Source: Piscibacillus sp052246295
GTDB lineage: Bacteria > Bacillota > Bacilli > Bacillales > Alkalibacillaceae
DNA length: 23,949 nt
Assembly (NCBI GenBank): GCA_052246295.1
Contig: JBQQCO010000030.1
Strand: one strand, 5' to 3'
Shown here: in pieces, positions 7,232 through 15,114 of the stretch
Position numbering within the stretch: position 1 is the stretch's first letter
How the letters are laid out: each line of letters begins with the position of its first letter
Program-made: the position numbers and the translations under genes
Notes under the pieces: generated by a model
What the model saw: only the letters and a program-made list of their open reading frames with translations
Told to the model about the DNA's origin: nothing
The model's database searches: none

Positions 7232-8135
7232 TCGATTAAACGTGTGCGATTGTCGATAGAGAAGGCGCGAATGTCGATAGAGAGGCTCTGATTATCGATA
7301 GGGCGCCTCTGAATGTCGATAGGAAAGCTCTGAATGTCGATAGGAAAGCTCTGAATGTCGATAGAGAAGCTGCGATTATCGATAGGGCGCCTCTGAATGT
7401 CGATAAGAGAGGATCTGATTATCGATAGGGCGTCTCTGATTGTCGATAGAGAAGCTGCGATTATCGATAGGGCGCCTCTGAATGTCGATAGAGAGGCTCT
7501 GATTATCGATAGGGCGCCTCTGATTGTCGATAGAGAAGCTGCGATTATCGATAGGGCGCCTCTGAATGTCGATAGGGCGTCTCTGAATGTCGATAGGGCG
7601 CCTCTGAATGTCGATAGAGAGGCTCTGATTGTCGATAAGGAAGCTCTGAATGTCGATAAGGAAGCTCTGATTGTCGATAGAGAAGCAGCGATTATCGATA
7701 GGGCGCCTCTGAATGTCGATAGGAAAGCTCTGAATGTCGATAGGAAAGCTCTGAATGTCGATAGAGAAGCTCTGATTATCGATACGGCGTCTCTGATTGT
7801 CGATAGAGAAGCTGCGATTATCGATAGGGCGCCTCTGAATGTCGATAGAGAAGGCGCGAATGTCGATAGGGAGGCTCTGATTGTCGATAAGGAAGCTCTG
7901 ATTGTCGATAGAGAAGCTGCGATTATCGATAGGGCGTCTCTGATTGTCGATAAGGAAGCTCTGAATGTCGATAGGAAAGCTCTGAATGTCGATAGGGAGG
8001 CTCTGATTGTCGATAAGGAAGCTCTGATTGTCGATAAGGAAGCTCTGATTGTCGATAGAGAAGCTTTGATTATCGATAGGGCGTCTCTGAATGTCGATAA
8101 GAGAGTCGTTACTGTCGATAGATCGGCTTCAATCG
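7232..8135. repeat. 43-unit tandem array of a 21-bp repeat (array 1)
   Basis: TCGATA (rarely TCGATT) recurs every 21 bp from 7232 to 8115, giving 43 units. Only one is not 21 bp: the unit at 7400 is 22 bp. A typical unit is TCGATAGAGAAGCTCTGATTG. Bases 1-6 are almost invariant; bases 7-12 fall into a few classes (GAGAAG, GGGCGC, GGAAAG, AGGAAG, GAGAGG), and the last bases are GAATG, GATTG or GATTA. Each unit holds TCGA at positions 1-4 and often AGCT at 11-14, so small palindromes are 10 and 11 bp apart in alternation. Because 21 is a multiple of three, both strands show long open frames (7-residue repeats such as VDREALI), but none has a ribosome site. It fills the whole space between the degU terminator and the degV upstream region. 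Confidence 0.95.
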
Positions 8136-8264
8136 TCTGTAGTCGTCCGTAAAATTTTGACCTTATCATAATTTGTTAAAATGTAATTGGATCGGCAAAA
8201 ATATTATCGCAATTATTTGGGTTATATAGTAAAATTTATAGTAAGAAAAAGGGAGGTAGAGGGA

Positions 8265-9110
8265 ATGAAAACGGTTGTTGTGACGGACAGTACAGCCTAC
8301 ATACCAGAAGACCAATTAGAAGAATTAAATATCCATGTCGTGCCTCTAGCTGTGACGTTTGGGCAGGAGAGTTATCGTGAACTCTATGATATTACAACGA
8401 AAGAGTTTTATGATAAGGTGCGCACATCGGACGAGCTACCTAAGACTTCACAGCCATCAATTGGTGATGTGTTAACAACATATGAAAAATTATCTAAAGA
8501 GTACGATGCTATCATTTCAATTCATTTATCTAGCGGAATTAGTGGAACCTATCAAGCAGCGGTGTCAGCTGGACAATCAGTTGATGGTGTTGAAGTGTAT
8601 CCATTTGATTCAGAGATTAGCTGTATGGCTCAAGGTTTTTATGTGCTTCGTGCGGCAGAGATGGCAAAAGAAGGTGCCACTCCAGAAGAGATTCTTGAAG
8701 TGTTAAACGAAATTAAAGAAAATATGCAAGCATATTTCATGGTCGATGATCTAAGCCATTTAGCCCGCGGTGGACGTCTAAGCGGTGCACAAGCAATGGT
8801 TGGTAGCTTGCTTCAAGTTAAGCCTCTTTTACACTTTGAAGATAAGAAGATTGTTCCATTTGAAAAAATTCGTACAAGCAAAAAGGCGTTTAAACGTATG
8901 GAGCAATTACTTAAAGAAACGGCTGATGACGCTGAGAAAGTTAAAGCTTGTATCATTCATGCAGAGCGTGAAGACATTGCGAAGAATTGGAAGCAAGAGC
9001 TAGAAGAAAAGTATCCAAATGTTGAATTTGTTATTAGTTATTTTGGTCCTGTTATTGGTACGCATTTAGGTGAAGGCGGTATTGGCCTTTGCTGGTACAA
9101 AGTGAGTTAA
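8265..9110 (+). CDS. degV: DegV family fatty-acid-binding protein
   Basis: This 281-aa protein matches the DegV/FakB fold. It begins KTVVVTDSTAYIP, the conserved DSTA/S start. It also has KTSQPSIGDVLTTYEKL (about 60-76), ISIHLSSGISGTYQAA (about 85-100) with the Ser that contacts the lipid head group, DDLSHLARGGRLSGAQA (about 162-178), LLQVKPLL and the C-terminal PVIGTHLGEGGIGL. The family binds long-chain fatty acids, and FakB members present them to the kinase FakA. No fakA homologue is in this window. The gene sits between degU and comFA as in B. subtilis. An upstream in-frame ATG at 8187 lacks a ribosome site; ATG 8265 has GGGAGGT at 8251-8257, so I use it. A hairpin terminator follows. 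Confidence 0.94.
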   Translation: MKTVVVTDSTAYIPEDQLEELNIHVVPLAVTFGQESYRELYDITTKEFYDKVRTSDELPKTSQPSIGDVLTTYEKLSKEYDAIISIHLSSGISGTYQAAVSAGQSVDGVEVYPFDSEISCMAQGFYVLRAAEMAKEGATPEEILEVLNEIKENMQAYFMVDDLSHLARGGRLSGAQAMVGSLLQVKPLLHFEDKKIVPFEKIRTSKKAFKRMEQLLKETADDAEKVKACIIHAEREDIAKNWKQELEEKYPNVEFVISYFGPVIGTHLGEGGIGLCWYKVS

Positions 9111-9141
9111 TAATAAATGCAATTATTATAATTTATATGCG

Positions 9142-9172
9142 AAACAGACAGGCCATGGCTTGTCTGTTTTAT
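9142..9172 (+). terminator. Terminator of degV
   Basis: AAACAGACA (9142-9150) pairs with TGTCTGTTT (9161-9169), extended inward by GG/CT pairing over CCATGG; a T-rich tail follows. It ends only 11 nt before the comFA ribosome site. Confidence 0.8.
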
Positions 9173-9198
9173 ATTTTGAGAAAAGGAGATCAAATTAA

Positions 9199-10545
9199 TT
9201 GAACGATTATTATGCCTCTCAATTCCACGGTAAACGCCTTCTTAAGCGTGAACTTCATTTAGATGAATCTACCTTTAAAAAGTTGTTATCAAAAAAGTTA
9301 TTAGTTGAAGTTCCAGGCATTGATAAAAATCAATGCCAACGTTGTTATAATTACGACAAGAAATATTTTGGGAGACTGCCTTCAGGTCATTTATACTGCC
9401 GAAAATGCATTATGATGGGGCGTGTCAGTAAAAGTGAACCGCTGTATAAATGGAATGGTCCTGCACCGACATATGAACCAGTGCAAAATCCATGCCAGTG
9501 GGATGGCACTTTAACGCCACTTCAACAACATGCATCAGATGAACTTGTTAAGCAAATCCAACAATCAGGTTCGCTGTTAATTCACGCTGTGTGTGGTGCT
9601 GGCAAAACTGAAATGTTATATGAAGGAATTGCCTACGCTGCCTCAAAAGGAATGAAAACTTGTATTGCGACACCTCGAACAGACGTGGTGCGAGAATTAG
9701 CCCCGAGGTTAAGGCGAGATTTTCCTAATATAACATCAGCGGCCTTATACGGTGATTCACAAGAGGTAGATGAACAAGCACACTTGGTCATTGCGACAAC
9801 ACATCAACTACTCCGATACGACCAGGCATTTGACGTGATGATTGTTGATGAAGTTGATGCATTCCCCTATCATCGAGATTCAACATTACCGAAAGCAGTT
9901 AAGCGAGCACTAAAAGACAAACATACACTAATCTACCTTACTGCAACTCCACGAATGGACTTAAAGCTTAAGTCATTCTTCAAGCTAATTCCAACTGTCT
10001 CAATTCCAATGAGGTTTCATGGCCACCCGTTGCCAATTCCTGCTTTTCAATATGTCAATAAAATAAGCAACAACATCACAAACGGTAAAATTCCAAAACG
10101 TATTCAAAAGTGGATTGATGATCGCGGGAGTCGGCGCTATTTACTTTTCGCCCCGACAGTTGAAATGGCAAAACAGCTTTCGGCTCTACTCAACGACATG
10201 CCTTATGTTTATGCAGAACATCCCAAACGCGAAGAATTAATTAAACTATTTCGATATAAAAAATTTCAAGCAATAATCACCACAACGATTTTAGAGCGCG
10301 GGGTGACATTTCCATCGATTGATGTCGCCGTTATACAAGCGGATCATGACGTGTTTGATGAAGCGGCATTAGTGCAAATAGCTGGGAGAGCTGGTAGAAG
10401 TGCTCACGACCCAAGTGGGGATGTAACGTTTTTTGCTGAACAAAAAACGAACGCCATGGTTGGAGCAAGGGTGTATTCATTGACGATGAACCGTAAAGCA
10501 AAGAAGTGGAAGGAGGCTCAACATGTATTGCCTAATCTGTTATAA
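9199..10545 (+). CDS. comFA: ComFA, ATP-dependent helicase-like DNA-uptake motor
   Basis: ComFA is a cytoplasmic, membrane-associated DEAD-like translocase needed to pull single-stranded DNA through the ComEC channel during transformation. The 448-aa protein shows a four-cysteine zinc site (C46, C49, C67, C70), Walker A VCGAGKTE at about 131-138, Walker B DEVD at 217-220, motif III TATPR at 248-252, and motif VI QIAGRAGRS at about 393-401 with the arginine finger. All key residues are present and the length is normal. The start is TTG with AAAAGGAGAT at 9181-9190. The last 23 nt overlap comFC, implying translational coupling. No pair of ComK boxes (AAAA-N5-TTTT) could be seen in the short gap after the degV terminator, so regulation is unclear. 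Confidence 0.95.
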   Translation: MNDYYASQFHGKRLLKRELHLDESTFKKLLSKKLLVEVPGIDKNQCQRCYNYDKKYFGRLPSGHLYCRKCIMMGRVSKSEPLYKWNGPAPTYEPVQNPCQWDGTLTPLQQHASDELVKQIQQSGSLLIHAVCGAGKTEMLYEGIAYAASKGMKTCIATPRTDVVRELAPRLRRDFPNITSAALYGDSQEVDEQAHLVIATTHQLLRYDQAFDVMIVDEVDAFPYHRDSTLPKAVKRALKDKHTLIYLTATPRMDLKLKSFFKLIPTVSIPMRFHGHPLPIPAFQYVNKISNNITNGKIPKRIQKWIDDRGSRRYLLFAPTVEMAKQLSALLNDMPYVYAEHPKREELIKLFRYKKFQAIITTTILERGVTFPSIDVAVIQADHDVFDEAALVQIAGRAGRSAHDPSGDVTFFAEQKTNAMVGARVYSLTMNRKAKKWKEAQHVLPNLL

Positions 10546-11203
10546 GGACTTAGAACCGGCAACTACTTGGGCCACTCTTTTTGAAGTTTCGAATAAATGT
10601 CTTTGCGAAGAATGCGGTCAGCAATTTGAACGGATTTCAAACGTTGCTCCTTTTCAATGTGAAAAGTGCATGAGGTCTATGACATCTGATATCGAACTTT
10701 GTGGTGATTGCTTCGCGTGGGAAGAGCGATTTGGTGGAAACGATCCCCTTACACGAAATGAATCCAGTTTTACTTATAATACATTTATGAAAGATACGAT
10801 GGCTCTATTTAAGTATCGTGGGGATTATGAACTGATTAACGTGTTCAAAGAAGAAGTAGAACAAGCACTCCTGCCATTTAAGGATTTCGCATTTGTGCCG
10901 ATACCTTTAAGTGAGGAGCGATTCCAAGAACGAGGTTTTAATCAAGCAGAAGCTATTGTCAATTTATCCGAACAGCCAACCGTTAACCTTTTAAAACGCA
11001 TACATTCTGAAAAACAATCGAAAAAATCAAAACGAGAACGAATCTTTTCAAGTAACCCGTTCAAAGTTATGGATGCTCCGCCTAAAAAAGTGATGTTAAT
11101 AGATGATATATACACAACCGGAACCACCTTACGTCAAGCAGCTAAGCTAATACTAGACTCGGGTGCGAAAGTGGTCCGTTCATTTACACTAATTAGAAGT
11201 TAA
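10523..11203 (+). CDS. comFC: ComFC, phosphoribosyltransferase-like competence protein
   Basis: ComFC (ComF/GntX family) partners ComFA in DNA uptake. The 226-aa protein has N-terminal cysteine pairs (C3, C6, then CEEC and CEKC, and CGDC) expected to bind zinc. The C-terminal phosphoribosyltransferase fold carries FVPIPLSEERFQERGFNQAE (about 115-134) and the PRPP-binding loop VMLIDDIYTTGTTL (about 190-203). The ATG is preceded by GGAAGGAGG at 10508-10516 inside comFA, and the genes overlap by 23 nt. In B. subtilis comFB sits between comFA and comFC; it is missing here, with direct overlap instead. No terminator is visible between it and yvyF, but a new promoter starts the next gene. Confidence 0.93.
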   Translation: MYCLICYKDLEPATTWATLFEVSNKCLCEECGQQFERISNVAPFQCEKCMRSMTSDIELCGDCFAWEERFGGNDPLTRNESSFTYNTFMKDTMALFKYRGDYELINVFKEEVEQALLPFKDFAFVPIPLSEERFQERGFNQAEAIVNLSEQPTVNLLKRIHSEKQSKKSKRERIFSSNPFKVMDAPPKKVMLIDDIYTTGTTLRQAAKLILDSGAKVVRSFTLIRS

Positions 11204-11211
11204 ACTTAGTT

Positions 11212-11240
11212 TTGTGAACTTTCAGTATAGAAGGTATAAT
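11212..11240 (+). promoter_or_regulatory. Sigma-A promoter of yvyF-flgM
   Basis: TTGTGA (11212-11217) and a perfect TATAAT (11235-11240) are separated by 17 nt. The -10 lies 31 nt before the yvyF start. It would give basal expression of the anti-sigma factor operon. Confidence 0.82.
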
Positions 11241-11270
11241 AAAGGTAGAAAAGATTGAGGAGGAATGACC

Positions 11271-11672
11271 ATGGGAGAGTTAGCAAACTGTCCTCAGTGC
11301 GGAGAATTGTTTGTAAAGAGAGCAATTGATGTTTGTCAAAAATGTTATCAAGAAGAAGAAAAGAAATTTGAAAAAGTTTACGCTTTTATTAGAAAAAAGA
11401 GAAACCGAACAGCTACGATGTATGAGGTGTCGAACGAAACAGGGGTAGAAGAATCACTTATTACTAAATGGTTAAAGCAGAAGCGAATTCACCCGTCGCA
11501 AGCACCGAACTTTAATTATCCATGTGAAAGGTGCGGGAATATGATCTCAGAAGGTAAGCTATGCTCGAACTGTTCAGATTCACTTAAAAGAGACTTGGTT
11601 GACGAATCTGCTGCGCAACAAGTTAAAGAATCATCAAACGTGACTACTTACTATAATGTAAATAAAAATTAG
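11271..11672 (+). CDS. yvyF: Flagellar operon protein YvyF
   Basis: This 133-aa protein matches the YvyF family found in Bacillales flagellar operons. It has two zinc-ribbon-like parts: CPQC...CQKC at the N-terminus (about 7-25) and CERCGNMISEGKLCSNC near 85-101. Between them lies a helix-turn-helix-like segment MYEVSNETGVEESLITKWLKQKRI (about 50-73). The family is linked to MerR/HTH-like DNA binding and regulation of flagellar genes, but its exact role is unsettled. ATG 11271 is chosen over ATG 11265 because GAGGAGG at 11257-11263 gives 7-nt spacing to the former and only 1 nt to the latter. It is followed by the sigma-D promoter of flgM. Confidence 0.9.
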   Translation: MGELANCPQCGELFVKRAIDVCQKCYQEEEKKFEKVYAFIRKKRNRTATMYEVSNETGVEESLITKWLKQKRIHPSQAPNFNYPCERCGNMISEGKLCSNCSDSLKRDLVDESAAQQVKESSNVTTYYNVNKN

Positions 11673-11680
11673 TAATAGGC

Positions 11681-11707
11681 TAAACTTTTCTTGAAAACAT
11701 CCGATAT
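11681..11707 (+). promoter_or_regulatory. Sigma-D promoter of the flgM-flgN-flgK-flgL operon
   Basis: TAAA (11681-11684) and TCCGATAT (11700-11707) are separated by 15 nt, matching the sigma-D consensus TAAA-N15-GCCGATAT with one mismatch. This site lets sigma-D activate its own anti-sigma factor and the hook-filament junction genes. Confidence 0.88.
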
Positions 11708-11747
11708 AAATAATGAATAATTCGGACGGTAAAAAGAGGGTGTAATG

Positions 11748-12014
11748 ATGAAGATTAATGGTGTAAATGGGGCAAACTTAAACCCCTATCAAAAACAAAT
11801 GCAAAAGCAACAACAATTGCAATCATCTCAACCGAAAGATAAATTAGAGATCTCAAATGAAGCAAAGCAGTTACAAGAAGGTAACGGTATTGTTCAAGCG
11901 AGAAAAGAGAAAGTGGAGAATTTGAAGCAACAAGTTCAAAGCAACGAGTATGATGTGAATCCTAAGAAGACGGCAGAGAAGATGATTGATTTTTGGACGA
12001 ATAAGCGAGTATAG
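11748..12014 (+). CDS. flgM: Anti-sigma-D factor FlgM
   Basis: FlgM binds sigma-D (FliA) and keeps late flagellar genes silent until the hook-basal body is complete. The 88-aa protein begins MKINGVNGANLNPYQKQ, as Bacillus FlgM does. It has KDKLEISNEAKQLQ in the middle and ends in the helical sigma-binding part with ARKEKVENLKQQVQSNEYDVNPKKTAEKMIDFW. The first of two adjacent ATGs (11745) is disfavoured: AAAAAGAGGG ends at 11740, giving better spacing to ATG 11748. flgN starts 11 nt after it. Confidence 0.93.
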   Translation: MKINGVNGANLNPYQKQMQKQQQLQSSQPKDKLEISNEAKQLQEGNGIVQARKEKVENLKQQVQSNEYDVNPKKTAEKMIDFWTNKRV

Positions 12015-12025
12015 GAGAGGGTCTT

Positions 12026-12517
12026 TTGACTATACAAAAAATTGTCGAGCATTTGGAGAAGCTGAATCAGTTGAATGAAAGCTTATTAGCTCTATCGAAA
12101 CAAAAAACGGATTTTGTTAAGAAAAGTCAAATCGATGAATTCAATGAGCTTCTCATGAAAGAGAGAAAACACGCGCAGGCGATTGATCAAGTTGAAGCGA
12201 AGCGTGTTACATTAACTGAACAGTGGTTCCATGAACATGCTCCTAATGCAGAAGAACAAACGATTAGTTACTTAATCGAGTTAACGGACGATGAGGAAAT
12301 GAAGCAAAAGCTAGAGGAGATTTTTGAGAAGTTAGTGATGAATCTAGCATTGTTAAAACAGCAGGAACAGCTGAACCGAGAATTGATTGAACAATCATTA
12401 CAATTTATTAATCTATCACTCGAGATGTACGAACCACAATCGAAAAACATCAATTACAACCAATCTAATAAAAGTGAACAACGACAACAGACGTCGATGT
12501 TTGATTCGAAAGCTTAA
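12026..12517 (+). CDS. flgN: FlgN-family flagellar export chaperone (YvyG)
   Basis: FlgN is the cytosolic chaperone that delivers the hook-associated proteins FlgK and FlgL to the export gate. This 163-aa protein is all-helical, with the family start (IQKIVEHLEKLNQLNESLLALSKQKTDFV, heptad-rich), a central LMKERKHAQAID segment, and a hydrophilic Gln/Asn/Ser tail after about 135. The start is TTG at 12026 with GGAGAGGG just upstream (12014-12021, short spacing). It is placed directly before its clients flgK and flgL, the usual order. Sequence conservation in this family is low, so identity rests partly on position and length (B. subtilis YvyG is about 160 aa). Confidence 0.88.
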   Translation: MTIQKIVEHLEKLNQLNESLLALSKQKTDFVKKSQIDEFNELLMKERKHAQAIDQVEAKRVTLTEQWFHEHAPNAEEQTISYLIELTDDEEMKQKLEEIFEKLVMNLALLKQQEQLNRELIEQSLQFINLSLEMYEPQSKNINYNQSNKSEQRQQTSMFDSKA

Positions 12518-12537
12518 TAGGTAGAGGAGAGACAAGC

Positions 12538-14124
12538 ATGCCTTCAACATTTCACGGGTTAGAAGTGGCAAGAAGAGCCCTTTTCACCCAACAATCCGCT
12601 TTACATACAACGAGCCATAATATTGCCAACGCAAATACTGACGGGTACTCGAGACAACGTGTACAATTTGAACAAACAAGTCCATTTCCTGCCCCAGCAC
12701 GAAATCGCCCAGAAATTCCTGGACAGATGGGAACGGGTGTTGAAGCGGGTCAAATTGAACGTGTACGTGATGCGTTTTTAGATTTTCAATATCGAACGGA
12801 GAACAACAAGAACGGTTACTGGAGCGAGCGAGCTGATGCGTTGAGCCGTATGGAAGATATCATGAATGAGCCAAGCGATGAAGGTTTAGCTAAAGCGATG
12901 GATCAGTTCTCTGCAGCCTTACAAGACCTTGCTACAAATCCTGAAGACGGTGGGGTTAGACGTGTGGTTGCTCAACGTGGTGAAGCGTTAGCAGAAACAT
13001 TCCATTATATCGATCGTTCATTGAAAAACGTTCAAGGTGAGTTAAAAGACCAATTAGATAAAAACGGTAGTCAAGTTAATGACATCATTAAAGGAATTCA
13101 AGAATATAGCGACCAGATTAATCGAATCGAACCGAATGGCTACCTTCCTAATGACTTATATGACAAGCGTGATGCACTAATCGATCAGCTTTCACAATTT
13201 GTGAACATTAAAGTTGATAAAACTGGTAATGGTGGTAATTCAAAAGCATCTGCTGAAGGAATTGCAAAAATTACGCTATTAGATGAAAATGGCAATCCGA
13301 TGAAAGATCAAAATGGAGAAGAATTAACGATTATTTCAGAGGATAATAGTGTTCGAGAGTTCAGTTTCGATTTTGTTGAGCATGAAGGGCAAGAGCTAGT
13401 CTCTAAAGTTAATTTGACCGATGCTGATGGCGAGACAGTGACGTTTGATGCGTTAGATTTCAATTCTACTGGTCAACTTAAAGGTGTCATGGATGCTAAC
13501 GGTCAAGCAACATTTGATGATGCCGGAAATGTCGTTGAAGGACCTGTTGGAGACTACTATGAGATGGTCAACCAGATTAATAAGATGGCTTATGAATTTT
13601 CAAAGGCGTTTAATAATGTACATGAAAAAGGTTTTACTTTAGATGGCGAGCAAGGTGGCTCATTCTTTGATATGACGGGAATGGATGAGTTTAACGCAGC
13701 ATCCATGATTAAAGTATCAGATGAAATTAAAGAAGATGAAAATTCGATTGCAGCGTCTGCAACTGGGGCTCCAGGGGATGGAGAACATGCACTTAACTTA
13801 GACCGAGTGAGAGACATGGTGTCAGATGATTTATTAGATGATGACATAGACTTGGATGGTAAATCTGTTCAAAAATTCTATGAAGCTATGATTGGAGATC
13901 TTGGAATAAAGGCAGAAGAATCGAACCGAATGGCAGCAAATACAAACCAGTTAAGAACATCCGTTGAAAATAATAGACAAGCTGTTAGTGGTGTTTCATT
14001 AGATGAAGAAATGGCAAACATGATTAAATTCCAACACGCTTATAACGCAGCTGCTCGTAACCTAACGGTCGTAGATGAAATGTTAGATCGTGTGATCAAT
14101 CAAATGGGAATCGTCGGAAGGTAG
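12538..14124 (+). CDS. flgK: Flagellar hook-associated protein FlgK (HAP1)
   Basis: FlgK forms the first ring of the hook-filament junction. The 528-aa protein has the conserved N-terminal rod/hook signature (GLEVARRALFTQQSAL, then HNIANANTDGYSRQRV at about 26-41). A long variable middle domain covers about 110-480, with several acidic Asp/Gly-rich stretches, including an insert near 395-445. The C-terminal D0/D1 helix is LDEEMANMIKFQHAYNAAARNL followed by DEMLDRVINQMG. The ATG follows GTAGAGGAGAG with good spacing. The protein is slightly longer than B. subtilis FlgK (about 507 aa). flgL starts 10 nt downstream, so the two are surely cotranscribed. Confidence 0.96.
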   Translation: MPSTFHGLEVARRALFTQQSALHTTSHNIANANTDGYSRQRVQFEQTSPFPAPARNRPEIPGQMGTGVEAGQIERVRDAFLDFQYRTENNKNGYWSERADALSRMEDIMNEPSDEGLAKAMDQFSAALQDLATNPEDGGVRRVVAQRGEALAETFHYIDRSLKNVQGELKDQLDKNGSQVNDIIKGIQEYSDQINRIEPNGYLPNDLYDKRDALIDQLSQFVNIKVDKTGNGGNSKASAEGIAKITLLDENGNPMKDQNGEELTIISEDNSVREFSFDFVEHEGQELVSKVNLTDADGETVTFDALDFNSTGQLKGVMDANGQATFDDAGNVVEGPVGDYYEMVNQINKMAYEFSKAFNNVHEKGFTLDGEQGGSFFDMTGMDEFNAASMIKVSDEIKEDENSIAASATGAPGDGEHALNLDRVRDMVSDDLLDDDIDLDGKSVQKFYEAMIGDLGIKAEESNRMAANTNQLRTSVENNRQAVSGVSLDEEMANMIKFQHAYNAAARNLTVVDEMLDRVINQMGIVGR

Positions 14125-14134
14125 GTGAAGTCTG

Positions 14135-15019
14135 ATGCGTATTACACAAAATATGATGAATAATAGCTTGTTAAATAATTTAAGAAATAACTATTCACAA
14201 ATGGATCGTTACATGGAGCAACTATCAACAGGTAAGAAAATTAACCGACCATCAGACGACCCTGTAGTCGCGATGAGAGGGGTTAATTATCGATCTGAAC
14301 TAGCTGGTGTAGAACAATATGACCGTAACATGGGAGAGCTTCGTAACTGGATGGATACTTCGGATGAATCATTAGATCAAACGAATCAGGCATTAAGCCG
14401 TGTTCGTGAAATTGTCGTTCAGGCGAGTAACGATACATATGAAGAAAAACAACGCGAAAACATGTCTAAAGAAATTGATCAGATAAGAAACCATTTAATT
14501 GATTTAGCTAATACGAAGGTAAATGGTAAGCATATTTTTAATGGTACCAATACGTTGGAGCCGCGTTTTTCAGAAGATGGTGAGTTATTGGCAGCAGAAG
14601 GAAATGATGACGGTGTTATGATTGAAGTTTCTGAAGGAATTCAAATCAGAGCAAACATTAACCCATCAAATGTGTTTAGTGAAGACTTATTTAATGATTT
14701 GAATAACCTAGTAAATGGACTTCAGAACCCTGACATGTCAGGTGATGATTTTGATGACTATTTAGATTCGCTAGACAATCACATGGGCGAACTACTAAAT
14801 GAGCGTGCAGATTTAGGAGCACGAATGAACCGTGTTGATTTACTAGAGAGTCGTTTAAGCCAACAAGAGATATCAACGAATAAAATTATGTCAGAGAACG
14901 AAGATGCTCACATGGAAGAAGTCATTATGAATCTTAAGATGCAAGAAAGTATTTACCGTGCATCATTATCAGCTGGTGCACGAATTATCCAACCAACATT
15001 AATGGATTTTCTAAGATAA
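14135..15019 (+). CDS. flgL: Flagellar hook-associated protein FlgL (HAP3)
   Basis: FlgL forms the second junction ring and contacts flagellin. The 294-aa protein has the flagellin-like N-terminal domain MRITQNMMNNSLLNNLRNN, LSTGKKINRPSDDPVVAMRG (about 31-50), VNGKHIFNGTNT (about 129-140) and a C-terminal helix ending in SAGARIIQPTLMDFLR. These D0/D1 helices polymerise through the filament channel wall. The ribosome site AGGTAGGTGA overlaps the flgK stop region. A hairpin terminator starts 7 nt after the stop, and an inverted-repeat element separates flgL from yviE, unlike B. subtilis where these genes are close together. Confidence 0.95.
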   Translation: MRITQNMMNNSLLNNLRNNYSQMDRYMEQLSTGKKINRPSDDPVVAMRGVNYRSELAGVEQYDRNMGELRNWMDTSDESLDQTNQALSRVREIVVQASNDTYEEKQRENMSKEIDQIRNHLIDLANTKVNGKHIFNGTNTLEPRFSEDGELLAAEGNDDGVMIEVSEGIQIRANINPSNVFSEDLFNDLNNLVNGLQNPDMSGDDFDDYLDSLDNHMGELLNERADLGARMNRVDLLESRLSQQEISTNKIMSENEDAHMEEVIMNLKMQESIYRASLSAGARIIQPTLMDFLR

Positions 15020-15025
15020 TGGATG

Positions 15026-15060
15026 AAAAGCTATCTGTTTTAAGGCAGGTAGCTTTTCTT
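15026..15060 (+). terminator. Terminator after flgL
   Basis: AAAAGCTATCTG (15026-15037) pairs with CAGGTAGCTTTT (15046-15057) with one wobble, followed by CTT. The T tract is part of the stem plus tail. It could separate the flgM operon from yviE-fliW-csrA. Confidence 0.75.
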
Positions 15061-15114
15061 AGAGAGTAAGAAGGTATAAATTTTTAAATAATTTCTGATA
15101 AATTATGTTGCAAC

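Noticed and set aside
7232..8135. CRISPR array
   Set aside because: Period of 21 bp without unique spacers and no cas genes; it is a plain tandem repeat.
7397..8152. 251-codon plus-strand open frame of VDREALI-type repeats over array 1
   Set aside because: No ribosome site; ATG is part of every GAATG repeat unit; kept only as a low-probability note under the 22-bp unit finding.
7225..8169. 314-codon minus-strand open frame of SLSTFRA-type repeats over array 1
   Set aside because: No ribosome site before its ATG, frame meaning changes at the 22-bp unit, and openness follows from a 21-bp repeat without stops.
8187..8264. Upstream ATG for degV
   Set aside because: No ribosome site; the DegV family starts at KTVVVTDSTA, right after ATG 8265.
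9111..9198. ComK box upstream of comFA
   Set aside because: No AAAA-N5-TTTT pair found in the gap; the space is mostly terminator.
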